NCBI RefSeq assembly: GCF_006385135.1
Contig: NZ_CP041025.1
Location: 2,449,501-2,513,500 of the forward strand
DNA: 64,000 nt
Source: Paremcibacter congregatus
GTDB taxonomy: Bacteria; Pseudomonadota; Alphaproteobacteria; Sphingomonadales; Emcibacteraceae
Direction: 5' to 3'
Shown here: positions 53,179 through 62,086 of the stretch, one piece after another
Layout of the letters: each line of letters begins with the position of its first letter
Numbering within the stretch: position 1 is the first letter of the stretch
The notes under the pieces: generated by a model
Told to the model about the DNA's origin: nothing
Databases searched by the model: none
The model's input: the letters and a program-made list of their open reading frames with translations, nothing else
Translations under genes and position numbers: made by a program

Positions 53179-54012
53179 TCAGCCGGCTTTCAGCAGGGCA
53201 TGATCGGAGGTGTTATACATCCCGCGCTTGCCGGACACAGGCTTGAATTTTTCAGACAACCCCAATACGGTTTCCGCCGCGCCAAGAAATAACGTGCCAT
53301 CCACCGGCAACTGATCCCTCAGACGGTCCAGAACTTTGCTTTTGGTCGCCTGCTCAAAATAAATCAGCACATTCCGGCAATAAATTACATCAAAAGTACC
53401 CAGAGGTGTGAAACTGTCCAGCAGGTTAAACGGCCGGTAGGTCACCATCTTCCGGATTTCATCGGAAATCTGCCACATTTCGCCCGCCTGGGTAAAATAT
53501 TTCATCAGCAGTTTGATCGGCAGGCCTCTTTGTACTTCAAATTGCGAATACACCCCGGCCCGCGCCTTATCAAGCACCTGATTGGAAATATCGGTGCCGA
53601 TAATATCAATCTGCCAGCCCGGCATCTGGGATTCCATTTCCTTCAGGATAATCGCCAGGGAATAAGGTTCCTGCCCTGTCGACGCCGCCGCACACCAGAT
53701 CCGCAAGCGCCGCGTATTGGCGCGACTTTCCAGTAATCCAGGCAAAACATCCTCTTTGAACAGGTCAAAGGGTGTATTGTCACGGAAAAAGAAGGATTCA
53801 TTGGTGGTCATTGCTTCGGTAATTTCGCTAAGCAATTCTTCTTTGCGCCGCAACCGAACCTCATTGATTAAATCGTCCAAGGTCTCCATGCCTTTTTTAC
53901 GGGCAATTGGCGTCAGCCGGCTCTCCAAAAGATAAACTTTATCTTCAGACAATACCAAACCTGACCGTTCCCTCAAGATACCTGTGAGTAACTCAAAATC
54001 TTCTTTTCTCAT
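53179..54012 (-). CDS. cheR: Chemotaxis methyltransferase CheR
   Basis: CheR methylates glutamates on chemoreceptors using SAM. The 277-residue protein has the N-terminal helical domain (LLTGILRERSGLVLSEDKVY) and the catalytic domain with TNESFFFRDNTPFDLFKEDV, RIWCAAASTGQEPYSLAIIL and GTFDVIYCRNVLIYFEQATK. GTLFLGAAETVLGLSEKF is also present. It is the last gene of cheA-cheW-cheY-cheB-cheR, overlapping cheB by four bases. Confidence 0.95.
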   Translation of the reverse strand: MRKEDFELLTGILRERSGLVLSEDKVYLLESRLTPIARKKGMETLDDLINEVRLRRKEELLSEITEAMTTNESFFFRDNTPFDLFKEDVLPGLLESRANTRRLRIWCAAASTGQEPYSLAIILKEMESQMPGWQIDIIGTDISNQVLDKARAGVYSQFEVQRGLPIKLLMKYFTQAGEMWQISDEIRKMVTYRPFNLLDSFTPLGTFDVIYCRNVLIYFEQATKSKVLDRLRDQLPVDGTLFLGAAETVLGLSEKFKPVSGKRGMYNTSDHALLKAG

Positions 54013-55160
54013 TTTGCAGGTCCCATCAGTTTTTGTTTTATCTCGCCGCCTATTTTATTCAGTGGATAAACACCACTACACAGGCCGGCAGTTGAAACAG
54101 CTCCGGGCATCCCCCACACCACACTGGTTTCTTCATCTTGTGCAATCAAGCTCCCGCCAGCTTCCACAAGCTTTTTACAGCCTTCAAGACCATCATGCCC
54201 CATACCTGTCAGAATGACGGCAAATATCCCTGATCCATACACCTTGATCAGGCTACGCATCATCGGTTCCACAGAGGGACGGCAGTAATTTTCGGGTGGA
54301 TCCTGATTTAGCGCGATCACTTTGCGTCCGCCGCGTTCAACCACCGTCATATGATTATCGCCAGGTGCAAGATATGCCATCCCGGCTTCCAGAACATCCC
54401 CGTCTTCTGCTTCCTTGCAGGTAAAGTTGGTCGCACCCGTCAGATGTTTGGCCAGAATATTTGTAAATGTAGGGGGCATATGTTGCGTGATCAACACGGG
54501 CACATTGGCCTCTCCGAGATCTGTCAGAACCTGAAGCAAAGCCTGTGGGCCACCTGTCGAACTGCCAATGGCGAGAACAGACGGTTTTGATTTAGAAAAA
54601 CGCCGTTTCTCTATCGACCTGGCCATAGACTTCTGTGGAATAAACTGGTCCTGAACACGGCTGCCTTCGCCTTTGAAGATTTCTCCCCCATTACGCAAAC
54701 GATTGGCCGCAACGATGCTGATCACCTTGCTGACTACATCTTCCTGGAAGCTCATTGAGGCGGCAACTTCACGATTGCTTTCCGGCTTGGAGACATAATC
54801 GGAGGCGCCCATGGACAGGGCCTTCATGCTGATTTCGGCATTTCTCTTGGTCAGTGTCGACGCCATCAATACTTTTACTTTGGGATTAATCTTAAAGAAC
54901 TGGGGTAAAGCGGTTAATCCGTCCATCACCGGCATTTCAATATCAAGTATGATGATTTCCGGATCATAACGCTGCATGCTCGCCAGCGCCATTTCCCCAT
55001 TTCCGGCCGTACCCACGACTTTAATCGCGGGCTCTGCGCCAAGCCAGGTAGACATCAACCCCCTGATGACCGCTGAATCATCGACGATCATCACCCTGTA
55101 CTGGCCGCTCCGCACTTTATCACTCAAGTCCCCACTGTCTTTTAAAGAAACTGATGGCAC
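54009..55160 (-). CDS. cheB: Chemotaxis methylesterase CheB
   Basis: CheB removes methyl groups from receptors when phosphorylated by CheA. The 383-residue protein has an N-terminal receiver (RVMIVDDSAVIRGLMSTWLG, IIILDIEMPVMDGL) and the C-terminal esterase with AIGSSTGGPQALLQVLTD (catalytic Ser), VLITQHMPPTF (His) and VILTGMGHDGLEGCK (Asp). It starts at a GTG one base past the cheY stop, so translation is coupled. Confidence 0.95.
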   Translation of the reverse strand: MPSVSLKDSGDLSDKVRSGQYRVMIVDDSAVIRGLMSTWLGAEPAIKVVGTAGNGEMALASMQRYDPEIIILDIEMPVMDGLTALPQFFKINPKVKVLMASTLTKRNAEISMKALSMGASDYVSKPESNREVAASMSFQEDVVSKVISIVAANRLRNGGEIFKGEGSRVQDQFIPQKSMARSIEKRRFSKSKPSVLAIGSSTGGPQALLQVLTDLGEANVPVLITQHMPPTFTNILAKHLTGATNFTCKEAEDGDVLEAGMAYLAPGDNHMTVVERGGRKVIALNQDPPENYCRPSVEPMMRSLIKVYGSGIFAVILTGMGHDGLEGCKKLVEAGGSLIAQDEETSVVWGMPGAVSTAGLCSGVYPLNKIGGEIKQKLMGPAK

Positions 55161-55161
55161 G

Positions 55162-55527
55162 TTATAGCAATCCTACCTGTGAGAATTTTGATTCAATGAT
55201 TTCACGGTCAAAAGGTTTCATAATATATTCATCTGCACCAGCAGAAATCGCGGCGCTGATATGGCTCATATCATTTTCTGTTGTACAGAAAACAACAACC
55301 GGCTTATCACCGCCTGCCGATGCCCGCAGGGCTTTTAGAAAATCCAGGCCATTCATAACCGGCATGTTCCAGTCCAGCAAAACCACGTCAGGCATGCCTT
55401 CCAGGCAGGAATCCAACGCATCCTGACCATCTACCGCTTCACGAATATCGAAATCCAATTCTTCCAGGATTCGTCGCGCTACTTTTCTAATCACTTTCGA
55501 GTCATCAACAACAAGACAGGATTTCAT
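55162..55527 (-). CDS. cheY: CheY-type response regulator
   Basis: This single-receiver protein of 121 residues carries the phosphoryl signal from CheA to the motor switch. It has CLVVDDSKVIRKVARRILEE, the acceptor Asp in VVLLDWNMPVMNGLDFLKAL, a Thr at VVVFCTTEND and Lys in YIMKPFDREI. The ATG at 55527 follows GGAG by 9 bases; the longer TTG-initiated form is unlikely. There is no CheZ in the window. Confidence 0.92.
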   Translation of the reverse strand: MKSCLVVDDSKVIRKVARRILEELDFDIREAVDGQDALDSCLEGMPDVVLLDWNMPVMNGLDFLKALRASAGGDKPVVVFCTTENDMSHISAAISAGADEYIMKPFDREIIESKFSQVGLL

Positions 55528-55581
55528 TTTATTCTTCTCCAAGATTTATTTTTTTACCTTCCTTCTGAAGGTTAATCCTTA

Positions 55582-56034
55582 TTAGGCCGCCGCAGCTTGG
55601 CCCTTCCCAAAATTCAATAATTTTTCAACATCAAGAATAACAAGCAATTCGCCATCCATGCGGTAAATACCGCTCGAGACTTCCTGCCACCGCTGATCCA
55701 GGGTTACAGGATTGCGTTCAAATGATTCATCGGGAAATGACATCACATCTCCGACAGAATCAATCAGAAGGCTATACGGTTCACCATTATATTCAACAAC
55801 AATACTCATTCCCACATTGCCGGTATCTTGAACGCCAAGACCAAGCCGTTTGCGCAGGTTAATTGCCGTAACAATACGCCCGCGAAGGTTTAACACCCCC
55901 TCAACAGCAGATGGCGCCAAGGGAACCGATGTAATCATCTGTTCAGACAGCACGTCGTGAACCGTTAACACCGGAACCCCGCATAATTGCCCGGCCAACC
56001 GAATTGTGACGAAATCTTTATTAGTATTTTCCAT
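55582..56034 (-). CDS. cheW: Chemotaxis coupling protein CheW
   Basis: CheW couples CheA to receptors. The 150-residue protein has the SH3-like CheW fold: FVTIRLAGQLCGVPVLTVHD, VEGVLNLRGRIVTAINLRKR, YSLLIDSVGDVMSFPDESFE and YRMDGELLVILDVEKLLNFG. It lies between cheA and cheY in the operon. Confidence 0.95.
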   Translation of the reverse strand: MENTNKDFVTIRLAGQLCGVPVLTVHDVLSEQMITSVPLAPSAVEGVLNLRGRIVTAINLRKRLGLGVQDTGNVGMSIVVEYNGEPYSLLIDSVGDVMSFPDESFERNPVTLDQRWQEVSSGIYRMDGELLVILDVEKLLNFGKGQAAAA

Positions 56035-56058
56035 GGTTATAACCTTAAATTTTAAACC

Positions 56059-59000
56059 TTAAGCCGCACGCTGATTTTTGCTGATCTGTTCCCCGATCGT
56101 GGTCATCAATGTTTCCCGATCCAGTTTCACGACATAATCATCGAAACCAACTTCACGGCCCCGGGCGAAGTCCCGCGGTGTACTATGGGAAGACAGTGCC
56201 ACCAAAGGTGTTTTTTGCCAGATCCCGCCCTCGCGGACTTTTTCTGCAAAATTAAATCCGTCCATTTCAGGCATTTCAATATCACTGATAATCAGGTCAA
56301 AGTCCTTGCCTTTATCCCGCAATTTCAACGCATCCGCCGCCGTATCCACGGACGTGATTTTATACCCGGCCGCGGTTAACAATGGCCGAACCATATTCAG
56401 AAAGAATTTACTGTCATCAACAAGCAGGATATGCGGCAGTTTCTTTCCACCAATATGACCAGAGGTGCTCGCATTTCCCAATGTGCCAAAGGCTTTTTCA
56501 ATGTAATAAGCCACATCGATGACTTCCGTCGCATTACCGTCAATCACAGCCGTTCCAACCTGGCCGTCAACAGCAGAAGACAATTCAACATCGATTTCAT
56601 CCTCAAGGATATCGGAAATCTCGTCAACAGCAACGCCCATGGTTTTGTCACCATCGGCAAAAACAAGCACCGCCTGACGCCCCTCTGTCTTCAGATCATA
56701 GGTATCATTCAACTTCACCAGCGGCATCAACTGGCCACGATATTGGACCACAGGCTTGCCATCAGAAGTTTCAATGGTTTTGACATCGACTTCTTCCAGA
56801 CGCGCCACCAGGGACAGCGGTACAGCATACCGCGCATTGGCGCCCGCGCTGAACAGGAGAATGGCTTCCCGGTCTTCATTACCCGCAACCGCAACGACCT
56901 CTTCCTGATCCATGCTCAGATCCGTCGTGTCTGACATGTTTTCGCTGATTTCACCGACGATCCCATTGGGATCAAGAATCATGATTACGGTACCGTCTCC
57001 AAGAATTGTATTCCCGGCAAAGGTGCTCAGATCCCTCAGGATCGGCGCAACCGGTTTCACCACGATCTCTTCCGTATCAAAGACCTGATCCACCACAATA
57101 CCGAACGTGAAGCTGCCCACTTGTGTAATAATGATATAATCTTCCGAACGTGCTCCTTTATCAGCAACCTCGTCGCCATCGCTCATCCCCAGAATTTTAT
57201 CCAGGTGAACCAGAGGCAACAAGCGATCGCGCAAGCGCAAGACCGGTGTGTTGTTAATATGTTCGATCCGATGATCAGAATCGTTGGACGCCCGCACCAG
57301 TTCAAGAACACTGATCTGTGGAATGGCGAATCTTTCTTCCTTGCATTTAACAATCAAGGCCGACACGATGGCCAGTGTCAGCGGAATTTTGATGCTGAAG
57401 CTGGTGCCCTTGCCCTCGACAGAGCGCAAATCAACCGTGCCCCCAATTTTCTCGATGTTGCTGCGCACCACATCCATGCCTACGCCGCGGCCAGATACTG
57501 CTGTGACTTTTTCGGCCGTCGAGAAACCAGGATGAAAGATAAAACGCTGGATCTGAGCATCGGACATGTCGTTGAGCTCATCTTCCGTCGCCAATTCATT
57601 CTTCAATGCCTTGGCTCTCAGTTTATCCACCGGCAGGCCAGCCCCGTCATCGGTGATTTCAATGATGATATGCCCACCTTCATGGAAAGCGTTCAGGCGA
57701 ATGGTGCCCGTTTCCTTTTTTCCGTTTGCCAGACGGACGGACGGCACTTCAATGCCGTGATCCGCAGAGTTTCGAACCATATGGGTCAACGGATCTTTAA
57801 TCAGTTCCAATACCTGCCGGTCGAGTTCAGTATCGGCCCCCAACATTTGCAGGTCTATTTTCTTGTCAAGTTCCAACTGCAGATCACGGATAATCCGCGG
57901 TAATTTGGCCCAGGCGTTCCCCACAGGTTGCATACGGGTTTTCATCACCCCTTCCTGCAATTCGGTGGTGCACTGGCTCAGGCGTTGCAATGGAATGGAA
58001 AATTCGCTGTCGTCCGTGTTGCGCAGAAGCTGCATCAACTGATTACGGGTCAACACAAGCTCACTGACCATCGTCATCAGATCTTCCAGCACCTGAACAT
58101 TCACCCGAATGCTCTGGTTCGCAATGCTGGGTTCACCGGACTTGGCTGCACTTTTGTTGGTGGCCGCTTTCTCGGCTTTGTCCGCATCGGCGGTTGCCTT
58201 GACGTTTCTCGCGGCTTCAGCCAAGACCTCGACGGAAATCATATCATAAGCGACCATAACTTCATCCAGAACCAGAGGCGCCAAATCGACTTCCTCAAGC
58301 ACGTTTTCCAGCAGGCCACGTACAATCTCATTCTGCGTATCTGTCATACCGTTGGAAACGAAACCTTCGAATCCTTTCAGAACCGGCCCTGTCGAAGTCG
58401 TATTTCCCGCCAGATAAGCTGACAGGAAGTTACTCATATTTTCTTTACTGTCTCGTGTATTCACCCCTTCCATCAAGGATTTCACGCCAGCATCGGCCAA
58501 CAGGCGATTATGGAACAAATGGATAATGACTTTAATAGCTTCTTCGCCGCCAATACGGAAAAGTAAATCTTCTTCTACAGAAGGCATATTCACCACGTCC
58601 GAAGAAGACGCATCATCGGACACGCTTTCTTCTTCCTCGTCATCAGGTCCCGGCGCCGCCGCAAAGGCCGCTTCCAGTTCTTCGAGAGAAACCTGACCAG
58701 GCAAAATATTTTCTGAAGGTTTGATTTCCGGTAGATTTAGATCCTCAACTTCTTCAACAGCCACCACAACCGGGGCTACGTTTTCCGCTGCCTGACCTGA
58801 GGCTACCGCGTTCAACTGAGCGATAATTTCTGTGTCATCCCCGTCTGGCTCTTGCTGCGTTTCTTCGAGGCCGGCGAGAATTTCCTTGATCCGGTCCAGC
58901 GCCGCCAGGATGAGTGTAACAGATTCTGCGGTAACAATAAGTTCACCGTCCCGAAACTTCCCCAAAACGTTTTCCCCGGCATGGGCAACAGATTCAAGCC

Positions 59001-59169
59001 GCGGCAGGCCAAGAAACCCGCAGGTCCCTTTAATGGTATGCACCAAACGAAAGATGTTATCCAGGATGGGTTTATTTGTCGGATCCTGTTCAAGGGTAAC
59101 AAGTTCTACATCAACGACATCAATACTTTCTGACGTCTCTGTAAGAAATTCGTTTAACAGATCATCCAT
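56059..59169 (-). CDS. cheA: Hybrid histidine kinase CheA with globin-like insert
   Basis: The 1036-residue kinase has an Hpt (P1) domain with phospho-His44 (LVHTIKGTCGFLGL). Dimerisation and ATPase domains follow (about 350-600; HMVRNSADHGIE, DDGAGLPVDKLR, SGRGVGMDVVRSNI), then two CheW-like domains (about 600-740 and 760-890) and a C-terminal receiver with acceptor Asp963 (LIISDIEMPEMDGF). It is well above usual CheA length. Residues about 200-317 (58219-58572) align with the group I truncated haemoglobin at 13.5 kb (RIGGEEAI, GLLENVLEEV) but lack the proximal His. It leads cheA-cheW-cheY-cheB-cheR. No chemoreceptor gene is in the window. Confidence 0.94.
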   Translation of the reverse strand: MDDLLNEFLTETSESIDVVDVELVTLEQDPTNKPILDNIFRLVHTIKGTCGFLGLPRLESVAHAGENVLGKFRDGELIVTAESVTLILAALDRIKEILAGLEETQQEPDGDDTEIIAQLNAVASGQAAENVAPVVVAVEEVEDLNLPEIKPSENILPGQVSLEELEAAFAAAPGPDDEEEESVSDDASSSDVVNMPSVEEDLLFRIGGEEAIKVIIHLFHNRLLADAGVKSLMEGVNTRDSKENMSNFLSAYLAGNTTSTGPVLKGFEGFVSNGMTDTQNEIVRGLLENVLEEVDLAPLVLDEVMVAYDMISVEVLAEAARNVKATADADKAEKAATNKSAAKSGEPSIANQSIRVNVQVLEDLMTMVSELVLTRNQLMQLLRNTDDSEFSIPLQRLSQCTTELQEGVMKTRMQPVGNAWAKLPRIIRDLQLELDKKIDLQMLGADTELDRQVLELIKDPLTHMVRNSADHGIEVPSVRLANGKKETGTIRLNAFHEGGHIIIEITDDGAGLPVDKLRAKALKNELATEDELNDMSDAQIQRFIFHPGFSTAEKVTAVSGRGVGMDVVRSNIEKIGGTVDLRSVEGKGTSFSIKIPLTLAIVSALIVKCKEERFAIPQISVLELVRASNDSDHRIEHINNTPVLRLRDRLLPLVHLDKILGMSDGDEVADKGARSEDYIIITQVGSFTFGIVVDQVFDTEEIVVKPVAPILRDLSTFAGNTILGDGTVIMILDPNGIVGEISENMSDTTDLSMDQEEVVAVAGNEDREAILLFSAGANARYAVPLSLVARLEEVDVKTIETSDGKPVVQYRGQLMPLVKLNDTYDLKTEGRQAVLVFADGDKTMGVAVDEISDILEDEIDVELSSAVDGQVGTAVIDGNATEVIDVAYYIEKAFGTLGNASTSGHIGGKKLPHILLVDDSKFFLNMVRPLLTAAGYKITSVDTAADALKLRDKGKDFDLIISDIEMPEMDGFNFAEKVREGGIWQKTPLVALSSHSTPRDFARGREVGFDDYVVKLDRETLMTTIGEQISKNQRAA

Positions 59170-59271
59170 TTTTTTAACCTTTTTTAACGCTACAAGAAGA
59201 GTTCTATTTCTATACTCTTCCCTAAGATCGTGGAAATTGGTTAAAAAGCTGTAAAACGTTTAGAATTAAAT

Positions 59272-59316
59272 AAAAAAACTTTGGGCGGCAGCAGGAAACT
59301 TTTCTCCCGCGCCGCC
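59272..59316 (-). terminator. Terminator after chpT
   Basis: On the minus strand GGCGGC (59311-59316) pairs with GCCGCC (59284-59289) across an imperfect inner stem, and the second arm is followed by CAAAG and seven T. It ends the chpT transcript before cheA begins. Confidence 0.75.
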
Positions 59317-59326
59317 GTGTGTCTTG

Positions 59327-59965
59327 TTATTCCTTGTCCTGATAGGATGTTTGAAAGGAAAAGCTCTGCTCATTATGCTGGGTAAATCCAATTTTGGTTC
59401 CCAAGCGGGCCGCGACGCTTGCCGCAAGAAAAGCCGGGGCTGACTTCGCTTCAATCTGCTCATCCCCCAATTCCCCCAGCAAAGCCTGACGCGTACTATC
59501 CTGTAAAATTATCTTGTCGCCCCGCACCGTAACCGTCATTTCTACACCAGGGTTATTTTCCCTGATTTCCACCAGAAGATCGCCGCCGCGGATCAAACTT
59601 TCTCCCGCCAGCAGGATCAGGTTCAACATGACTTTCAGCGCATCTTTGTTAACCAGCCCGACATCGCTATGCCATGTAAGGTTAATTTTTCCGGAATTAT
59701 ATAGCCCGTTGACGGCACTTTCCGCTTCCCGGATCGGCACTTTTTCTCCAAACCCACCGGCAGCGCCAAAAGATAAACGGTAAAATTTCAATCGGCTTGA
59801 CGTGACTTCCGCACTTTGGCCCAGCAAAGTCATCACTTCAGCCCGCATCATCTCGTCTTCTTCGTCGCCCAAAATTTCGAGCCCGTTGGCTATCGCGCCC
59901 ACAGGACTAATCAAATCGTGGCACAAACGCGAACATAACAAGGCGGAAAACTCGATATCATTCAT
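59327..59965 (-). CDS. chpT: Histidine phosphotransferase ChpT
   Basis: ChpT passes phosphate from the hybrid kinase CckA to CtrA and CpdR. The 212-residue protein has the phospho-His motif SRLCHDLISPVGAIANGLEI near the N-terminus and a degenerate kinase-like C-terminal domain (NKDALKVMLNLILLAGESLI, FLAASVAARLGTKIGFTQHN). This fits the DHp-plus-pseudo-kinase fold of ChpT. It has its own terminator and lies 157 bp upstream of cheA. CckA and CpdR are not in the window. Confidence 0.9.
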   Translation of the reverse strand: MNDIEFSALLCSRLCHDLISPVGAIANGLEILGDEEDEMMRAEVMTLLGQSAEVTSSRLKFYRLSFGAAGGFGEKVPIREAESAVNGLYNSGKINLTWHSDVGLVNKDALKVMLNLILLAGESLIRGGDLLVEIRENNPGVEMTVTVRGDKIILQDSTRQALLGELGDEQIEAKSAPAFLAASVAARLGTKIGFTQHNEQSFSFQTSYQDKE

Positions 59966-60111
59966 AACTACGGGTCTTTCATTATATAGGGTGTACTTTT
60001 AGTTTCACTTCACCAGGTAAGCATGATATTTTCCCGTGCGAGCATATAATAGCAAGATGTAAAATACAATAGCCACAATGGTTAACATCCTTTACCTGAT
60101 GGAAAATATAC

Positions 60112-60918
60112 ATGACAGACCAGAGCCTTACCTACCAGGAACTCGCCGACGGCCTTTATGAAACAACCCTGGAAGCGGGCCGGAAGATCATGGAAATTTA
60201 TGCCCGGGAAATTAACGTTAACTATAAAGAAGACAAGTCCCCCGTCACAGAAGCCGACGAAGCCGCGGAAAAAATCATCCTGAAAACATTGGCTGCCCTG
60301 ACCCCAGCCATCCCCGTTATTGCCGAGGAACAGGCCAATGCCGGCAACACCCCGGATGTCGAAGATAAATTCTGGCTGGTGGACCCCCTGGACGGCACAA
60401 AGGAATTCATAAAGAAAGGCACTGATTTCACGGTTAACATCGCGCTGATTGAAAACGGCCTCCCTACCTTTGGTATTGTCTACGCCCCGGCTCTGGGCCG
60501 TATGTTTGTCGCCAAAGACCCGCAAACTGCGGTACAGATGGATGTCATGGACGAGAAAGTAATCGGACAGGAAACACCGCTCATGGTCCGGGACGTCCCC
60601 CCGACAGGCATCGTTGCTGTCGCCAGTAAATCCCATCGCGACGCCCAGACAAATGCCTTCCTCGCCAAAAATCACATTACACATATCGTGTCTACGGGAA
60701 GTTCCCTGAAATTCTGTCTGGTCGCAGCGGGAGAAGCCGACATCTATCCGCGCTTCGGCCCAACCATGGAATGGGACACAGGCGCCGGTCATGCTGTACT
60801 CCGCGCTGCCGGAGGAGATGTCCGCAATCCCGACGGAACAGATTTTCGCTATCACAAGCCGGATTTCCGCAATGGCTTCTTCATCGCCAACGGCAAAGCC
60901 GCCTATATAAATCTATAA
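60112..60918 (+). CDS. cysQ: 3'(2'),5'-bisphosphate nucleotidase CysQ
   Basis: CysQ hydrolyses 3'-phosphoadenosine 5'-phosphate formed during sulfate assimilation. The 268-residue protein of the inositol monophosphatase fold has SPVTEADEAAEKIILKTL, PVIAEEQANAG, the metal motif FWLVDPLDGTKEFIKKGTDF, VASKSHRD and MEWDTGAGHAVLRAAGG. The order and length fit CysQ better than SuhB. It stands alone between chpT (divergent) and lysE (convergent). Confidence 0.93.
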   Translation: MTDQSLTYQELADGLYETTLEAGRKIMEIYAREINVNYKEDKSPVTEADEAAEKIILKTLAALTPAIPVIAEEQANAGNTPDVEDKFWLVDPLDGTKEFIKKGTDFTVNIALIENGLPTFGIVYAPALGRMFVAKDPQTAVQMDVMDEKVIGQETPLMVRDVPPTGIVAVASKSHRDAQTNAFLAKNHITHIVSTGSSLKFCLVAAGEADIYPRFGPTMEWDTGAGHAVLRAAGGDVRNPDGTDFRYHKPDFRNGFFIANGKAAYINL

Positions 60919-60940
60919 GATAAAATAGAGGTCAGTACGG

Positions 60941-61552
60941 TCAGACCAGATTTTTGCCCAGGGCCCAAATCCCGCACAATGCAACGATCAGCGCCGAAAC
61001 CCGATTGATTTTCAGCAAATGGTCATCAGACAGACGCCCCTTCATGTAACCGGCGCACCGTGTGATGGTGAACCACCAAAAGCCTGAGCCTAAAAAAATG
61101 CCGACGATCAGCGCCACCGCCTGCGCCGACGTCATGTCTTTCAAGCCAAGCGCCACAAACAGAGCCACAAAACCAAGAATGGTCATCGGGTTCATGATCG
61201 TCAGGGTAAAGGCGGTAACAGCGCCCTTTATCCGATCACGCACCGTATCTTTCACATCGCTCAAGTGCGGGTGCTTGGTCCAGAGATTGATACTGACCAA
61301 AATCAGGATAATACCGCCGATGATTTCGAACCAGCCATTGATGCGGTCAACCCAACCCATGACCGACGAAAGACCGAACGCCGCCACCGCGCCAAAAATG
61401 GTATCGGCGACCGCCGCCCCCATCCCGACGGTAAAGCCATTGCGCTTGCTATAGGCAAGTGTACGACGAATGCAGATAAGATTAACCGGGCCCAGCGGCG
61501 CCGCGACCAATATCCCGATCAGTCCCCCCCATAAAATATATATCACTGGCAT
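60941..61552 (-). CDS. LysE-family exporter
   Basis: The 203-residue protein has six membrane helices and the LysE/RhtB pattern (GGLIGILVAAPLGPVNLICI with the GPVN motif, FTVGMGAAVADTIFGAVAAF, AFTLTIMNPMTILGFVALFV). Family members export amino acids or related solutes. Here the residue pattern gives no hint of the substrate. It is convergent with cysQ at 22 bp. Confidence 0.9.
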   Translation of the reverse strand: MPVIYILWGGLIGILVAAPLGPVNLICIRRTLAYSKRNGFTVGMGAAVADTIFGAVAAFGLSSVMGWVDRINGWFEIIGGIILILVSINLWTKHPHLSDVKDTVRDRIKGAVTAFTLTIMNPMTILGFVALFVALGLKDMTSAQAVALIVGIFLGSGFWWFTITRCAGYMKGRLSDDHLLKINRVSALIVALCGIWALGKNLV

Positions 61553-61681
61553 TCCCTATCCCGACTATTTATGACGCATTTTTTGACCCAGACTGATCAC
61601 ATTTCCCTTTATATATGCAGTTTGCCTGTTTTTTAAAGTTTTTATGTGGCGGACCTGTGTTTTTCATGCTAGATGCGGCTT

Positions 61682-62017
61682 ATGAAACAAGATAACGATG
61701 AAATCGAAAAAGAAGAGGACCCTGTGATCCTCTATATTATGAACGCTGTTGAACGAGGTGCGTCTGTGCATCCGCGGGACATCGCCATAGAAATCGCCGA
61801 CGACCGGGCTAAAGAAAACAGCCCGAAAGACGCTTGGCGTAAATATCTGATCGCTGTAAAGCAGCAGGCCAAGAATCTTGCCCGCCAAGGACGGATCAGC
61901 ATTCTGCGCCGCGGTGTGCCAATTGATCCCAACAAGATGAAAGGGCTGGTCAAACTGTCTCTGCCCGTCGAAGGCGCACCCACCGGCCGCCGGGAAAATG
62001 ATGACGAGGAAGCATAA
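61682..62017 (+). CDS. DUF3253-type small protein
   Basis: The 111-residue protein matches the DUF3253 pattern: YIMNAVERGASVHPRDIAIE, WRKYLIAVKQQAKNLARQGR and ISILRRGVPIDPNKMKGLVK. This is a winged-helix-like fold of unknown function. The start at 61682 or 61673 is undecided, as neither has a ribosome site. It stands alone between lysE and trkH. Confidence 0.8.
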   Translation: MKQDNDEIEKEEDPVILYIMNAVERGASVHPRDIAIEIADDRAKENSPKDAWRKYLIAVKQQAKNLARQGRISILRRGVPIDPNKMKGLVKLSLPVEGAPTGRRENDDEEA

Positions 62018-62086
62018 ACTTCCCCTCACTTCTTCATGCCTTGACTGACTTATCCCCATCGCCTCAATTTCATTGAGGTGGCCCCG

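Noticed and set aside
62062-62078. CCTCAAT/ATTGAGG hairpin as terminator after DUF3253 gene or trkH
   Set aside because: No T run on either strand and a short 7-bp stem.
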